Shown piece by piece: positions 35,621 to 47,379 of a DNA stretch of 64,000 bases. Position numbers and translations under genes: made by a program. Source of the stretch: Hymenoscyphus infarciens (lineage: Eukaryota > Ascomycota > Leotiomycetes > Helotiales > Helotiaceae); NCBI GenBank assembly GCA_001414345.1, contig LLCB01000133.1, positions 81,699 through 145,698 on the forward strand. Direction: 5' to 3'. How positions within the stretch are numbered: position 1 is the stretch's first letter; the number at the start of each line of letters is the position of its first letter. The notes below the pieces were generated by a model. That model was not told the origin of the DNA. It made no database searches and saw only the letters and a list, made by a program, of their open reading frames with translations.

Positions 35621-36875
35621 ATGTTCTTCCAAGCCCTCGCAGTCGCCGCGGTCATGACGGGTGTGTCTGCTCAGGCTCAGCGCCCAAACACTACTTCCAT
35701 CTGCGATTACTACACTACCGGATTGCTGATGAACAACACGGCCGAGAACCAAATGTCCCTTTTGACTCTTGTTGTCAATACGGCCGTGATTGGAAACTGT
35801 AAGTCTCAATTCCCCTCCCACCAGTAGGTGCTGCTCTCCGTGGCGGTCAGTGGAAACATTGTTCCAAGCCAGTTCGCACAATATGAGATATTGTGCGAGT
35901 TGGTCTCGAACAATCAGCCTTTCCACTTGTCACTTTCCCAAGCTCGTTCAGACAATGGGAAATATCCGCCACATATACTTTCACCCCTCTGGCTCCCCAA
36001 AGATCATTCTCTTACACCTCACAGACACAAAACCAAATGTCGGTGTCGCCGTTCCAGGCATCCTCGCTGCTGGCACATTCAATGGCGTCAAAGTCAACTT
36101 GGCCCCGTATTTCAACGGTGGACTCGCTTCAACAAACAGAGGTGGTGATGTTGGTCGTTCTGTCAACTTTCTCGATGGTGGTGGAGCTGCGCCTTTGAAG
36201 TTGAACAAGGCCGCAGACGATCCAAAATCAAATCAATAGTTGGTTGCTCCATTGCAGATAGCTGCATGTTTTTCACAGCTAACGTCTTATCAGCACCCTT
36301 CTTACCCATTTGTACGAATACTTTGGAGCTCTCCTTGGTTGTTCCATGATGAACACCGCTGGTTATCCAGCATATACCGCCTCCCCTTCAATGGGCACCG
36401 TTCACAAGTACACTTCTCAAACTCCTGGTAATTTCTTCATGCTGACAAGATCAGATTCATGGATCTCTCGCCCGAGGAAGTAGGTTACTTCATCCAACAA
36501 GTCGCTCTCTCCGCGGCCTCCTTCGGTGTCGCAGAATCCGATATCGCCATCGTCGGCAAAGCCCTCAACGGTCTCTTCAATGTCCGCTGTGCTCCTCCTA
36601 CTGTTGTCATTCCAACTCAGCCAGCACGACTTCAAAGCATCTGCATGCAAGACTCTTGTCCTCTCGCGCCTAATGATACCTGTTCTGCTTATCCTCCAGT
36701 GGGAAAGCCTGCTGTCGCCAATGCCACTTTGGCTGGAAATTCAGGTTCCTCGAATACTACGGCAGGATCCGCTGGCTCAGCTAGCTCAACTTCAATTGCC
36801 ACTAGTTCTGCTGGTCGCGTTGCTCTTGGGTTTGGAACAGTGGTTGTGGGCGGATTGTTTGCCATGTTGTTGTAG
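35621..36875 (+). CDS. GPI-anchored cell-surface protein, function unknown
   Basis: Four exons: 35621-35798, 36025-36238, 36294-36407, 36455-36875, with introns of 226, 55 and 47 bases; total 308 residues. A signal peptide (residues 1-18, FFQALAVAAVMTGVSAQ) leads into a conserved-looking ectodomain: SICDYYTTGLLMNNTAENQ, then PNVGVAVPGILAAGTFNGV, then HLYEYFGALLGCSMM and MDLSPEEVGYFIQQVALSA. Four Cys lie near 210-240 (VRCAPP ... ICMQDSCPLAPNDTCSAYPP). A Ser/Thr/Gly stalk and a C-terminal hydrophobic end (RVALGFGTVVVGGLFAMLL) follow, as for GPI attachment. The splice junctions were set by frame and sense (VHK-FMDLS across the last intron). The second intron uses donor GTTGGT, like the one in the nucleoporin gene. 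I do not know the family name. A wall or plasma-membrane location is inferred. Confidence 0.85.
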
Positions 36876-39464
36876 TCGGAAGGAGATGAAGAAGGAGGAA
36901 TGTATTTATACCCCAGCCCTCTCTTTTTGGGGATGCTCGACGTGGCGACTGTTGTTCTTGTTCGGAATTCAAGGGAATTCAACACCTCAACCTAATTAGC
37001 TTAATATGGAGAAACAAGCATTTGTCCATTCATCTCTCTTTCTCACCATCTTCACCCTGAAGTTTTCACTGCGTTCTTATAAGATATGGCCAATCCTCGT
37101 TTAACGTGAAATCTTGATGTATTATCACGCTTCCAATTGTGCCTTATTACAGTTAGTTGCGAATTAAGCTTGAATTTTAACGTTTTTTTATAATCCGAGC
37201 GTTTTTGAAAAAAGCTCTCTCTCTACTATCTTATTTTACTCTTTACTTAATAATAATATATATTAGTATACTCTAGATAATAAGAAATAAGAGCTCTATC
37301 TATCCTCTATTACTCTATAAACTTTTTTTATATAAAATAGAAGTTTATATTTATATTCTACTTTTTAGAAGGCCTTCTCAAGGTAGTAATAAGACCTTAT
37401 AGAGGTAGTGAAATTTTTTTCTAAAAAAAGAGGTTTTTTTTTAAGAATTATTTATTTTTTAGTTTACTTTTATTCTACTTACTTTAAATTAATACGTAAT
37501 ATAGAAGAGAGAGAATTAGATATAGCGCTTCTTTCTAGCTAGGCCTCGTCTCTTTTAAAGGACTTTTATTTTCTATCTTCTAGTGTTTTTGGTTTCCCAT
37601 TCTAGCCTAGCCTAGAGGTCAGGCTAGGATAGGCTAAGTAAACCTTTATTAATTAATTAATAAATATATAGTAAATAAAATACTAAAAAGAGCTATAGAC
37701 CGTGTTCTAGTAGTACTTACCTCTCTTTTATCTAATAAATAAGTCATTTATAACTAGCGTTACTTATTATATACTTATAAGTAAAAAAACACGGAGTTCA
37801 CCTAGGCTAAAGGAAAATATCTAGAAAGTGCTAAGAGGCGGGGAAAGCCAATTTACTGATATCTTCTAAAGAAAAGAGAGAGAAAGCTTTAAAAAAAAAA
37901 AGCTTAGATTATAAAAAAAGTGAGCAAATTCAAGCTTAACTCGTAACTTACTATACCTAAGAAAGCGGAAAGGACTTCTTCTCTCTATTTTACTTTCCTA
38001 CGTTTCTCTTAAGTTAAAATACTACTAGTTTCTTTATTAGAACTCCAACCCCTTGGAATGTTCTTATAAACTTTTTATACAAAAGTCTTTATACTTAAGT
38101 TAGCTTATAAGCCTCTCTTAGAAGAAGAGAGTCTATTATAAGAGACGGATTATAAAGTACTAGTAGTAGATATAAATAAGAATCTGAAAATCAGTTATAA
38201 GTCGAGAGTTGACTCTTTTAAATTTAGACTTTGACCTACTAATTCTAAGCCTCTTACTAGAAGAAGAAGAAGGAGAGAAGAATAATATAGTTTATCTTCG
38301 CCGAAGAATACTTAATAATTCTTCCTCTCTCTACACTAATAAGAGTAATCTTAAAGCTTTTAAAAAACACGTCACTAAGTCAGTCGCTTATCTATCTAGC
38401 TCTTAAACGCTATATTAAAAGTTTTCTACTAGATATTAGTTCTATTAGGAATTTTATACTTAGGAAGTGGTTTAAGTGAAAGCACGGTTTTATAATATAA
38501 GTCTTATTTTTATAATAGTTAATAAGTAGGTATTAAAATAGTAGAGTTTAAGAAGTCTTAGTTTTTAGAAATACGGTTAGTAGATTTTATTCTTAAAACT
38601 CTTTTTTTTCTATAGATTGTTTAAGTACGTAATGTTTTAGATATTCGCTAGATAGTGAGAACGAGTTAGTTAGTTAGTTCTTTTAAATTATAAGAGGCTA
38701 TTCTCTGATTTTAAAGAAGCTTAAACTTAGACTTATATATACTATACTTTTATACTTTTAACTAGATTTTTATATTATATTACTAAATAGAAGACTCTGT
38801 TAAAATTATATCTATCGCTACACTCTTCTTATATAGAGTGAAAAAAGGACTTTGTGTTTTAGGTTTAAGGTTAAAAAAACATAAATGACGCTGTGATTAA
38901 GGACTTCTTATTTAGAATATATATCTTAGGTAGATCAAACTCATATCATCAAGTGAATTCTCTTCCCGCCGTAGTTTTAGCACCGGGAAAGCACTAAGGA
39001 TTATTTCAACTCATGTTGTTTTTTCTACCTTAGTATTTTAGTTCAAGATGGTTCCAAAGCAAGTATTCCGAACACAGTATATAATCGTATAAGTAAGCTT
39101 TATTGTCTATTTCATTTTGCATAACACGAAAGGTATATATACATTGAATGACTAGCTTTTAATATCTGACATGAATATTGATACTCCCTGATAGACCTAG
39201 ATCCCAACTTCTTCTTCCTTCTTTAAAGATAAGAACAAGCCGAGTATGATTATTTGAAGAAGAAAAAACCCTCATCCCCTAGACATAGGCGTCTCTAAAC
39301 GAAGCAGAATCCCGATATAGCAACCTCTATCGCAGCACTTCCATCTCTCTTAGTAGTCCTTATTTGCATTTTTGGAGCGGGTAGACATTATAGGCTGCCC
39401 GCCTACAACTATATCATTTACCAAAGTAGAGACGCGATACTAACTTTTCAAACAAGGGCTAGAG
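36876..39464. other. AT-rich, RIP-like gene desert
   Basis: From about 37150 to 38940 the sequence is extremely rich in A/T, with TA-dense words, stop codons in all frames and no gene. This is the look of an old transposon block after RIP. A TATAAGAGACGGATTATA word at 38138 resembles the first bases of the LTR-like repeats at 7509 and 8710 but diverges after about 18 bases. There is a short inverted repeat at 37604-37635 (AGCCTAGCCT / AGGCTAGG..AGGCT). Confidence 0.7.
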
Positions 39465-40035
39465 AATTGATTTACTCTCTAATTAATTCAAAAGAACTAA
39501 TTTACCCCTCTTACTAAAAGAGGGATATTCTAGTTAGTAATTATTTACTATTTTCCGTATATGTTTAGACCTAAATTTCAGTAAATAAAAGCTCGTATAT
39601 TAAGATAGTAGGACTTAATCGCTTAACTATTATACTAGTTATTTACCACTACTACTAATATACTAGCACCCTAGTTTATTAAGAGGAAGCGCTTTTAAAA
39701 GAACTACTACGAAGAGGCACGCGAAAGAGTATCTTATCTATAGCGTATATAAAGTTAAGAGTTAGAGTAAGAGTAAGAGACTATTATAATTAAAGCTATC
39801 GCAAAGTGGCTTATAAAGTAGAAAGTAGATAGTATAGAAGTAGGTTAATTTATCATATTCATTATTTTTTTAGTATATTAATATAATAAAAATAATAAAT
39901 AATAGAAATATTTAGCTAACTAGAATATCCCTCTTTTCTAACCTAAATACCCCTCTTTTCTAACCCAAATACCCCTCTTTTAGTAAGAGGGGTAAATTAG
40001 TCCTTTTAAATTAATAAGAGGGTAAATTAGTCAAT
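39465..40035. mobile_element. 571-bp non-autonomous TIR element
   Basis: Imperfect terminal inverted repeats of about 75 bp. The left end (39465-39537) runs AATTGA ... ACTAATTTACCCCTCTTA, then AGAGGGATATTCTAGTTAG. The right end read in reverse complement (40035 back to about 39915) has the same words, with an extra tandem duplication of the GGTATTTGGGTTAGAAAAGA unit. The interior is AT-rich without any frame. The outermost bases AATTGA...TCAATT are perfectly inverted. No clear target duplication is seen. Confidence 0.8.
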
Positions 40036-40385
40036 TACCGTTGATCCAATTACCCGGAATTGCTGGAACAATTCACTTTGTAATTTCCTTATTCTTCAAG
40101 TGTCATTGGAATAATATCAGAGAAGTGGAATTGGAGTCAGCGATTCCTGGTGAAACCGAAAGGAAGGCATGATAATCTTGAAAATAGTTTACACACTCTA
40201 ACCATTAGTTCCATAATATGTGTGACACCTGTATCCATAGTGATACTCCCATAACCCCTAATGACTCTCCCTTCCGTTCACAAGTTGTGTAAAATACAGA
40301 CCAGTGAGCCCCAGAATCAGCCCAAGATTCCCCCACTCGCTTCTCACCCCAGTCATTCCTAGAGACTAAATCACCAACAAACTCC

Positions 40386-41353
40386 TTATCCCATAATCAT
40401 ACGTCCGACCATTCCCTGAAATCCATTACTTGCGTTGCTCTGCACAGCTGTGAAGTGCATCAACCCACAACTCTCACTCTCAACGTGCTGCACCAATCCA
40501 CTCAAAACTTTATATTCCCTGCCACATCCTCGTCCAGGACAACGATATATGTTCTGCTCATGAAACGGGCTCTTCAAGTGGTTGTTCAATCCATTGAGAG
40601 TCGAAAACTCGCGATGACACACGAGGGGACATTCGTAAGCACGACCGTTCCAGCATCGAGCAGTGGCCATTGTTTGGATGTTCTCGTAGCCCGGCAGAGT
40701 GATCATGGGTTTGGTGATCATGTTGTTTCGGTCGAGTTGTTGTACATGTCTATTGATCTTATGGCGATCGAGACCAGACGAGCAATTGCCGGATTCGAGA
40801 TGAATGGTCAAACCGGACGCGGTGGTGTAGGAGCTCTTGCACCAAGGGCAAGTGATGTTGCTTCCTTGATGGATGCGAGAATGCATGTGCTGTGGGGAGA
40901 TTGTTAGCCATTGAAACTGCATGGAATTCGTAGGGGTAGGTCGTGACTGTAGTCCCAAGGCACTTGCCCTTCTAGGTACAGACGTTCGACTCTTCTGGAA
41001 GAATGAAGATGTCACAAATCTCGTTCTGAGAGCCTTTGGGGTCAATTTGAATTAATTTTCCGATTTCTGGTTGGACAATCAAAGTAGAGGTCTTCCAGGA
41101 GAACAGACTCAACGATACTCACCTGCATCAAGTTGTTGTGGTTTCGGAATACACGGCTACAATCGTCGCAATAGGCATGGCTGCCATTTATATAGTGTTG
41201 ACGGCGAGCTTGCTCGGTTTTGAAATTCTGATCGCAGATTTCGCACTCCCAGTCATAACCTCCTGGTCGATGAGCATCGCTGTTGTCAATGTGTTGCTGC
41301 AAATGAGAGTAGCTGCTGAAGTAGCGGTTGTCGCACTCGTGACAGTAGGGCAT
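40386..41353 (-). CDS. C2H2 zinc-finger protein (fungal, about five fingers)
   Basis: Two exons: 41353-41123 and 40889-40386, with a 233-base GT-AG intron and phase-0 junction; 244 residues. The join rebuilds a finger exactly (CDDCSRVFRNHNNLMQ-HMHSRIH). Fingers in order: CHECDNRYFSSYSHLQQHIDNSDAH at residue 4, CEICDQNFKTEQARRQHYINGSH, the split finger, CPWCKSSYTTASGLTIHLESGNC, and two more near the C-terminus (CPLVCHREFSTLNGLNNHLKSPFH; CPGRGCGREYKVLSGLVQHVES). This spacing with degenerate fingers is common in expanded fungal C2H2 families that may bind nucleic acid. A role as transcription factor is inference. The long intron could hide a small exon. A miniature TIR element sits only 144 bp upstream of the start. 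Confidence 0.88.
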
Positions 41354-41496
41354 CTTGACGAAGAACTATAGAGGTGCTGTTCAAGGTGCTTTTCAAGTTG
41401 GTTGTGTGTGTTGAAAGAAGCAGCTCATGGTAGAGCAGTCAAACAGATAGGAAAAGGAAAGAGGTCGTCTTGATACAAACGGATGAACATGGTGTC

Positions 41497-41791
41497 AAAG
41501 CGGCAGTAATTTCAGGTCCGTACCTGCCTGTTGTTGTTCCAACCTTCTAGGGTAATCCAAGTAAACTGTCTTATCTTTCCAAAAGCGAGCGGACATTGAA
41601 AGTGGCAATAAATAGGTTGTTGTTCCATTACTAAAGGCTTTGGACAATCGAACTCGATTGTTCTAAAACACCTGAATCAATATTTTACATTATCCTAGCC
41701 ATACAGAAGAATCATTTTTAATTGCCCTGAAAATCTGGAACAACGAGAGGTAGACGAAGCAGGTGCGAGCCTGATGTAGTACTGCCGCTTT
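41497..41791. mobile_element. MITE, AAAGCGGCAGTA family, copy A (295 bp)
   Basis: Perfect 12-base terminal inverted repeats: AAAGCGGCAGTA at 41497-41508 and TACTGCCGCTTT at 41780-41791. Inside the right end, read inward, is CTCTCGTTGTTCCAGATTTT, shared with the other copies. The left end has the degenerate GTTGTTGTTCCAAC. There is no coding frame. It lies in the promoter of the zinc-finger gene starting at 41353. Confidence 0.8.
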
Positions 41792-43362
41792 TATTATCCA
41801 TTGCGAAGCCCCTAACCTTGCTGTTAGGAGAGTCTGACCCCTGAAACCCTGAAACCCCCACTAAACCCTCAAGAAGTACTTGTGCAACTTTGGAGATTGG
41901 ACTCGTAGGCCACCTGTAGTTGCCAAAACCCCACCAAAAATCAGCGTTTTATTACTTGGTTGGTTTCCTCAACACTACAACTCAAAGTTCAAAAGCTAAA
42001 GCAATAGGGGCAATAATTACACTCTGTTCTCTAAACTTACCGATTTTGTTTTCCTTACATTATTGTTGAGAACGTTCTCAGCATATATTTTAGTGCTGGC
42101 CCACGAGTTTTGACAGGCACTCCGGAGACGGAAAAAAAGTCCCTTTTCGACCCAGTGCCGCACCCTACTAAAAGACTAACACAACGTTTAAAGAAGACAA
42201 GAAAAAGATACAAAGATTATAGAACGAGTCTCTAACAGCTAATTAATTATAAGTTCAAAGCTTGCCTAGTTTAATTTCCGTGTTATGGTTTTATTCAGGA
42301 TTCAAGATCAGTTTTTGGGGGGTCGTAAACAGACGTTTTTTCCGTCCTAAACCTGGTTATTCGAGCCCTCAGCCTTGTAGGACAATTGAATTGGTTTTGC
42401 GAGAGTATAGGAGATGCAGCTCAACGAAACTCACTATAACATGCTGTGGTGGTTCTAGAATCTGAGACTGTAACCATCGAACAAGGCATGGCTGATATTT
42501 ATATGCAAGTTGCCAAAGTGAGAATCGTGTTATGCTTCTTTCGTTTCGTTCCCTTCCTTGCGCTGCGTTACCCCCTTCCAGTACCATGACGGAGCGCATA
42601 CTGTGGCGTGCAAGCGGGTTCGTGGTGTTTGATATGAATATAAAGGGATGCGTTCGTCTAAAACCATTCATTGTTAGTCGGATATATAGGATAGAGAAGA
42701 AAGCGAGCAATATACGGTACCTGTGACGTTTCTTTTCTTGCCTTATAGACCAGACGTTTCACAACCCTTAAATCCTTGGGGTTGATCAAATCACATACAA
42801 AAAACTGGCTTCAGCTAAATCCCAGCAAACCCCCACTAAAAGCCCCGTAAGCATCACCCTAGGTATCGTTTTGGCATTCAACTCTCTTTTTTGTTTACAT
42901 AGATAAAGTGGCAATGTTAGTACCATAGGTGGAAGCTTTATTGTATCACACGGTAACCCTCTCTCGTCGAGCTACGACATCTTCAACTTCAACAAGTCCT
43001 CACATCGAAAAAGACGAATAGTAAGGACCTTTGGAAGGCGACTTGGTTCGGCTGATGCTGACAAGAAAAGAGTCAAAAGACTTTGTCTTCAAAGATAGCT
43101 TTCCATTTCCAACGCTTCTGATTTAATAAGTATCTTCTAGTCTATATGTTGCTTGACTCGATGAGTGTCGAGTCGCACTCTGAGGAGAGAGCCAATCAAT
43201 GCGCTTTGTTTCTCGGGGTTCCGACTCCACTAAAATTCCGGGAACTGGTTCCTTGGTTGTGAACCACAGCATTGGCGCTTTAAAACTAAGTTGTTGAAAG
43301 TTTGATGCTCCTCCTTTCGTACATCTTTTACCAGTAATACCCCCTTTCCATACTTATGCCAT
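41792..43362. other. Intergenic stretch, no gene seen
   Basis: No supportable frame; short frames at 42262-42465 and 42369-42710 overlap on opposite strands without domains. The end (43300-43362) is the likely leader of the broken membrane-protein gene. Confidence 0.55.
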
Positions 43363-44532
43363 ATGGCGGGTCCCGCTAGCGAGGTCTCAAAAATGGCTTA
43401 CACGTCGGTGATGCCAAGCGAAGAAGACAACTCTAGCCATCAAGATTCCATCACATCTTTAGGCGTGAACAAGAGGCCCGCCACGCAATTTCAGCCAGAC
43501 GACGACCAAAGAATTGACACAACATCGTCTTTCAAACATGGAGAACTGAAAATCTTTGGTCTACAAACTGCCTTGGTTCTTGCTCTGGATATATTTCTCA
43601 CAGCCACACCAATCTTCTTCCTATTTCTCTGTGCTGCAGCAAGAAATATCCACAATGAACCCACTCAAAATAATTGGTTCAGAGATCGCGTTGTACAGGC
43701 GACAAAAATTGGACCAACGTTATTCCCAATCGTTTTTGCGGCAACTGTTGGGAGGAGCATGAGGATGATAGCGACCTTCTCTGTTGAGAGAGGTGCCAAA
43801 TTGAGTATACACGAGTTGATGACATTGAGTCAATCTACATGGGCAACTTTTGAGAATCAGATACAGTTTTGTCAGTTTAGGGCGGCAATATCTAAGAATG
43901 GGTGTATTGATCTTTCTCTCGTCTCAAAAGAGACAATATCAGCTCGGCTGGGGATCGTTTTTAACATCAACATCCAACTCATAACCTTCCCCGGCAGCTT
44001 TTTAGGAAATCGAGATCAGAATGTGTCCGTTTACGGTCCCGAGACAACACCTGCCAATGCTATCAAGACGTGCTTCGGCTCGAACGCTACACTGGATGAT
44101 ATCCTCGCGTATGCAACTCCGAGGGGAAATATAGACCCCTCACAATGAGAAAGCGGCAGTCCTTTTGTTGCGGCAGCTGCCAGTGGTATCGTAACTCGAG
44201 AGACAGAACCTTACGCTCGTAGTAGTGTTTGGCTCGTTCTCTTGCTGCTTATTACATTTGTCTTACTTGCAACTGGCGTATATGGTGTCCTTGTCAAACA
44301 GTTCACACTTGCACCGGATATTTTCAGTTATGTTACAAGCGTGACTTACGAGAATCCGCATGTCAAGCTACCTAGGGGAGGAACGATCTTGGATTCAGTT
44401 GATAGAGGGAGGCTGTTGAAGGATTCAAGAGTCAAGATTGGGGATTTGAGAGGCGATGATGAGAGTGGGTATATTGCATTTACTTCCAGGATGGAAACTC
44501 GAAGGCTGGGAAAAGGTAGGAAGTATTGGTGA
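43363..44532 (+). pseudogene. Broken fungal multi-span membrane protein gene
   Basis: The frame runs 261 residues from 43363, hits TGA at 44146-44148, and continues open in the same frame for another 127 residues to 44532. The first part has a cytosolic leader, a membrane span (ALVLALDIFLTATPIFFLFLCAA, about 68-90) and the block KIGPTLFPIVFAATVGRSMRMIATF. The part after the TGA has the family's C-terminal span (SSVWLVLLLLITFVLLATGVYG) and tail (LAPDIFSYVTSVTYENPHV ... RLLKDSRVKIGD). Compared with my memory of this family (about 600-700 residues with a large middle domain) the middle is mostly missing, near FCQFRAAIS. So there is one nonsense change, consistent with CGA to TGA, plus an internal deletion. 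No GT-AG intron removes the stop cleanly. I do not know a firm family name. Confidence 0.7.
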
Positions 44533-44873
44533 TGGTTACATTTGTGTATATCCTTTATGACTTCCTTTTATGGACGAAGCATATTGTCCCTTTTTTGTTT
44601 CCTCGTTAACATTGGGGTCCATGATATGGCTTAAGTAGCCTCTTTGTTTTTATGTCCATCTCTTTCTGTTGCAGCTTGGTATATTGTCTTCCTGAGGCCG
44701 GATGTACAGCTTTACAGGATTTAAATGTTTCTGGAATTGTTCCATGCTATGCCTTTCTACTTATCCCTTGCAGAAAACCCCAAATGGTATATACACTGTA
44801 ATCCAAACGCCTTACTGTCTCCCAATTTACCCAATGCTCATCATCATCATGTAATCATAAAAACCCCCTTCAA

Positions 44874-46231
44874 TCATGAGCACAAGTCCACCCCTAAAAT
44901 CTTGCACACCTTCCAGTTCCACCTTGCAGCAACGTCAAGAGCATCAACATTCAACATCCCAATCCCAGCCTGCTCTAATTGCCTCCAAATCTTGAGTCGG
45001 GTATTTACCGGCCAAGCGGGAATATCCCAATATCGGCTCACTAATCCCACATCTGTTGCGGTTTGAATTTGTGCCATGACAGTCTTCACTTGGTTCTTGG
45101 CGAGGCCTGATGCGGGAATATGTTTGCTTCCTCCGAACAGGCCGGGTAGAGGTGTAGAAGCATAGTAGGAGTTGGTGGTATTATAGGACGAGGAAAGAGC
45201 ATCGAGTGGGGCATCGAAGAACACATCGCGGTAGGTGGAGTTGGAGAAGCTCGAGTTAAGTACAGCCGAGAATGGGGTATTTCCTGTTGCTACGTGGATT
45301 ATTGGACCAGGAACTACAGTTGTCCCGTTGAAATGGGTAAGCCAGCCCTTTTCACGGAATGGTTGAAGCGCTTGTTGGACCACGGCGAGGGTTGAAGCTC
45401 CTTCGGTTTTCAAATCTGGGACAAGGCGTCAATAATTATTTGCATTTGTTTGTTAAGAGGAAGTATGTACCAGTCATCAGAACCAAAGGACGGCTAGGAT
45501 CAACGTCCCATACTCCACTCGGTATCGTATCATTGGCGATGACATTCCCTTCGTTTTGCTTCGAAAGAATTGTAATTAAGGGATCAAGATACAGTGATTG
45601 CAAAGTGCGATTTGGACGTAAAGACCGGGGCGTATGACCAATATAGAGCACGCCATTTATGAGATGACAGTCTGCTTCTACTCCTGTAACTCCCAAGGAT
45701 AGAGCCTCAAACAGAGGAACCCGTCTCCAGTAATCATTGTGCGAATGAATGGCTTTTGGTTCAACATCCCGAGAGAAATTCGGCAGCCACGAAGCTGGTG
45801 CAGGTGTCACACTCCCGGGTTCCACCCATGCGGAAACAATCTGCGTCAGTCCGTTCTGTTGAGGTTTTACTGGTGCAAGTTTACGAATTAAACTCAATAT
45901 GAGGGCGTGGTGTATTCTGAATGAGAATGAGCCATAGTGAGGGGTAAAAAGGGGGTGGACCTTCGTACAAGAATGCGATGGCGAGGAAAGTTCCAGCCGC
46001 TACGAAGAAGTATAATATCCTGCGAATAATCTGTGGCCACGGAGACTCTTCCGATTTATTTCGACGGTGGACTGATCGACGTAAGAGGGAGGTGAAACTA
46101 TACAAGCGCCGTTTATGCTTCGATGGCTGTGGAGGAAGTCCTTCTTCGATATCGGCCACTGTGACTTGCACACTCGGCTCCAGCTTGGCAGACATATCTT
46201 TTTCCTTGGCTGGGGTTTTTCCGGACAACAA
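44874..46231 (-). CDS. AIM6: AIM6-like protein (PLC/GDPD-type TIM-barrel fold), membrane anchored
   Basis: Three exons: 46231-45969, 45916-45471, 45415-44874, with introns of 52 and 55 bases; 416 residues. Residues 1-65 are basic and cytosolic, 70-97 a membrane anchor (RRILYFFVAAGTFLAIAFL continuing IHHALILSLI), then the barrel. The phosphodiesterase-like motif IHSHNDYWRRVPLFEAL is at 144-160, followed by GVTGVEADCHL and YIGHTPRSL, the yeast Aim6 (altered inheritance of mitochondria 6) pattern. A biochemical reaction has not been set for the family as far as I know. The first intron could also be drawn with donor GTCCAC and a later acceptor, still in frame, but the 52-base choice has better sites and keeps a continuous anchor. 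A second Met at residue 13 is an alternative start. Convergent with the broken gene at 43363-44532. Confidence 0.88.
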
Positions 46232-47379
46232 TTGGCGCTGGTTGGGGTAGAAAAAGGGAATTGTTCTTCTTTAAAGATACCCGAAGTGGGATATGGCTAT
46301 GCGCAACCCAAACAAACGACTTGTCACAACATCGTGAACTCGAGAAACTTTACAACAAAAGACCGACCTCCCAAATAGAGGGGACGGCTTTCAATAAGTA
46401 CAACCCAAGTTCCCCGCAAACAATAGTGGGAAAGCTTACAATTGTAAAACCTGGCGCGTCTGGCTAAAAGATTGTCGTACTTTGCGTGCTTGGTGGCGCT
46501 TCCCCGACCTCTGGATCGGACCCTTAGCTGGGTTTGGGCCTGGAGGCCCGGTCTCACCGGGGAGCGCTGTGCGCTAGAAATCTACAACAAGTACTTTGAC
46601 CGGGATACATTTCGTTGATTGTAAGAATTGGGATTATTGGGGGACAAAGTCAGGTGAGATTTGAGAATTGACGAGGTGATTGGTTTCCATTGTTCCGGAA
46701 CCATAACAGGCCAAATGTCGAAAATGTCGACATTCCAAACGCGGGGCACTTAGCCGAGAGGGGAATAGGGGATTGATCTCCCACGTGGTATCATATCTTG
46801 AGGATCCCGAACTTCTCGCGTGGAAAGATGCTCCATTTTAGGCCAGACAAACTAGTTCTCCCCAGCATTCTTCGAGGGAATGTTGTAAGGTTGCGTCCAC
46901 CAACTAATTAGCGCTATTTAAAGACTCTCACCTTTCTCGCACGAATGTAGTGGAGGTTCCCACTTCCCATCATCACAGAAATGCGAAAGCCACAGCAAAT
47001 ATCAAGCAGCAAAGAACCTCTTCACATCATGACATACCAAAAATTACCAGGTCGGCGACCGGAGCCGAAATTTGCAAGATGAATACGAAGACGCACTCCT
47101 CCACTACTAGCTCGACCGGAAATCAGAACCAAACTCAGTCTGTTCAACGAAAAGGCTATCAAATCGGCGCGAGAAAGATTGTTGAAGCAAAGATGTATCG
47201 TAGCTAAAAACTACTGTTTCTCAACCACAATTAGTGGTGTTTTTTTTTAACAACAGTTATTAACGCGCTTGCTCGTGAGTGGGATTTTTTCCATGTTCCC
47301 TGGTATATAAATAAAATGTAGCCGCTCATCATGTTAGCTTGTGACCTGCCACAGCTCAGTTCTGAAAATGACTTGGTGG
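46232..47379. other. Intergenic stretch with a cluster of small GC hairpins
   Basis: No confident gene. A frame of 85 residues at 46950-47207 (Thr/Ser/Lys-rich) has no recognisable feature. At 46536-46575 three hairpins sit almost end to end: GGGCC-TGGA-GGCCC, CCGG-TCTCA-CCGG and AGCGC-TGT-GCGCT. Confidence 0.45.

Noticed and set aside
44150..44160. AAAGCGGCAGT inside the broken membrane-protein gene, matching 11 of 12 bases of the MITE end.
   Set aside because: It encodes expected family residues just after the TGA, and no opposite TACTGCCGC end lies nearby, so it is taken as coincidence.
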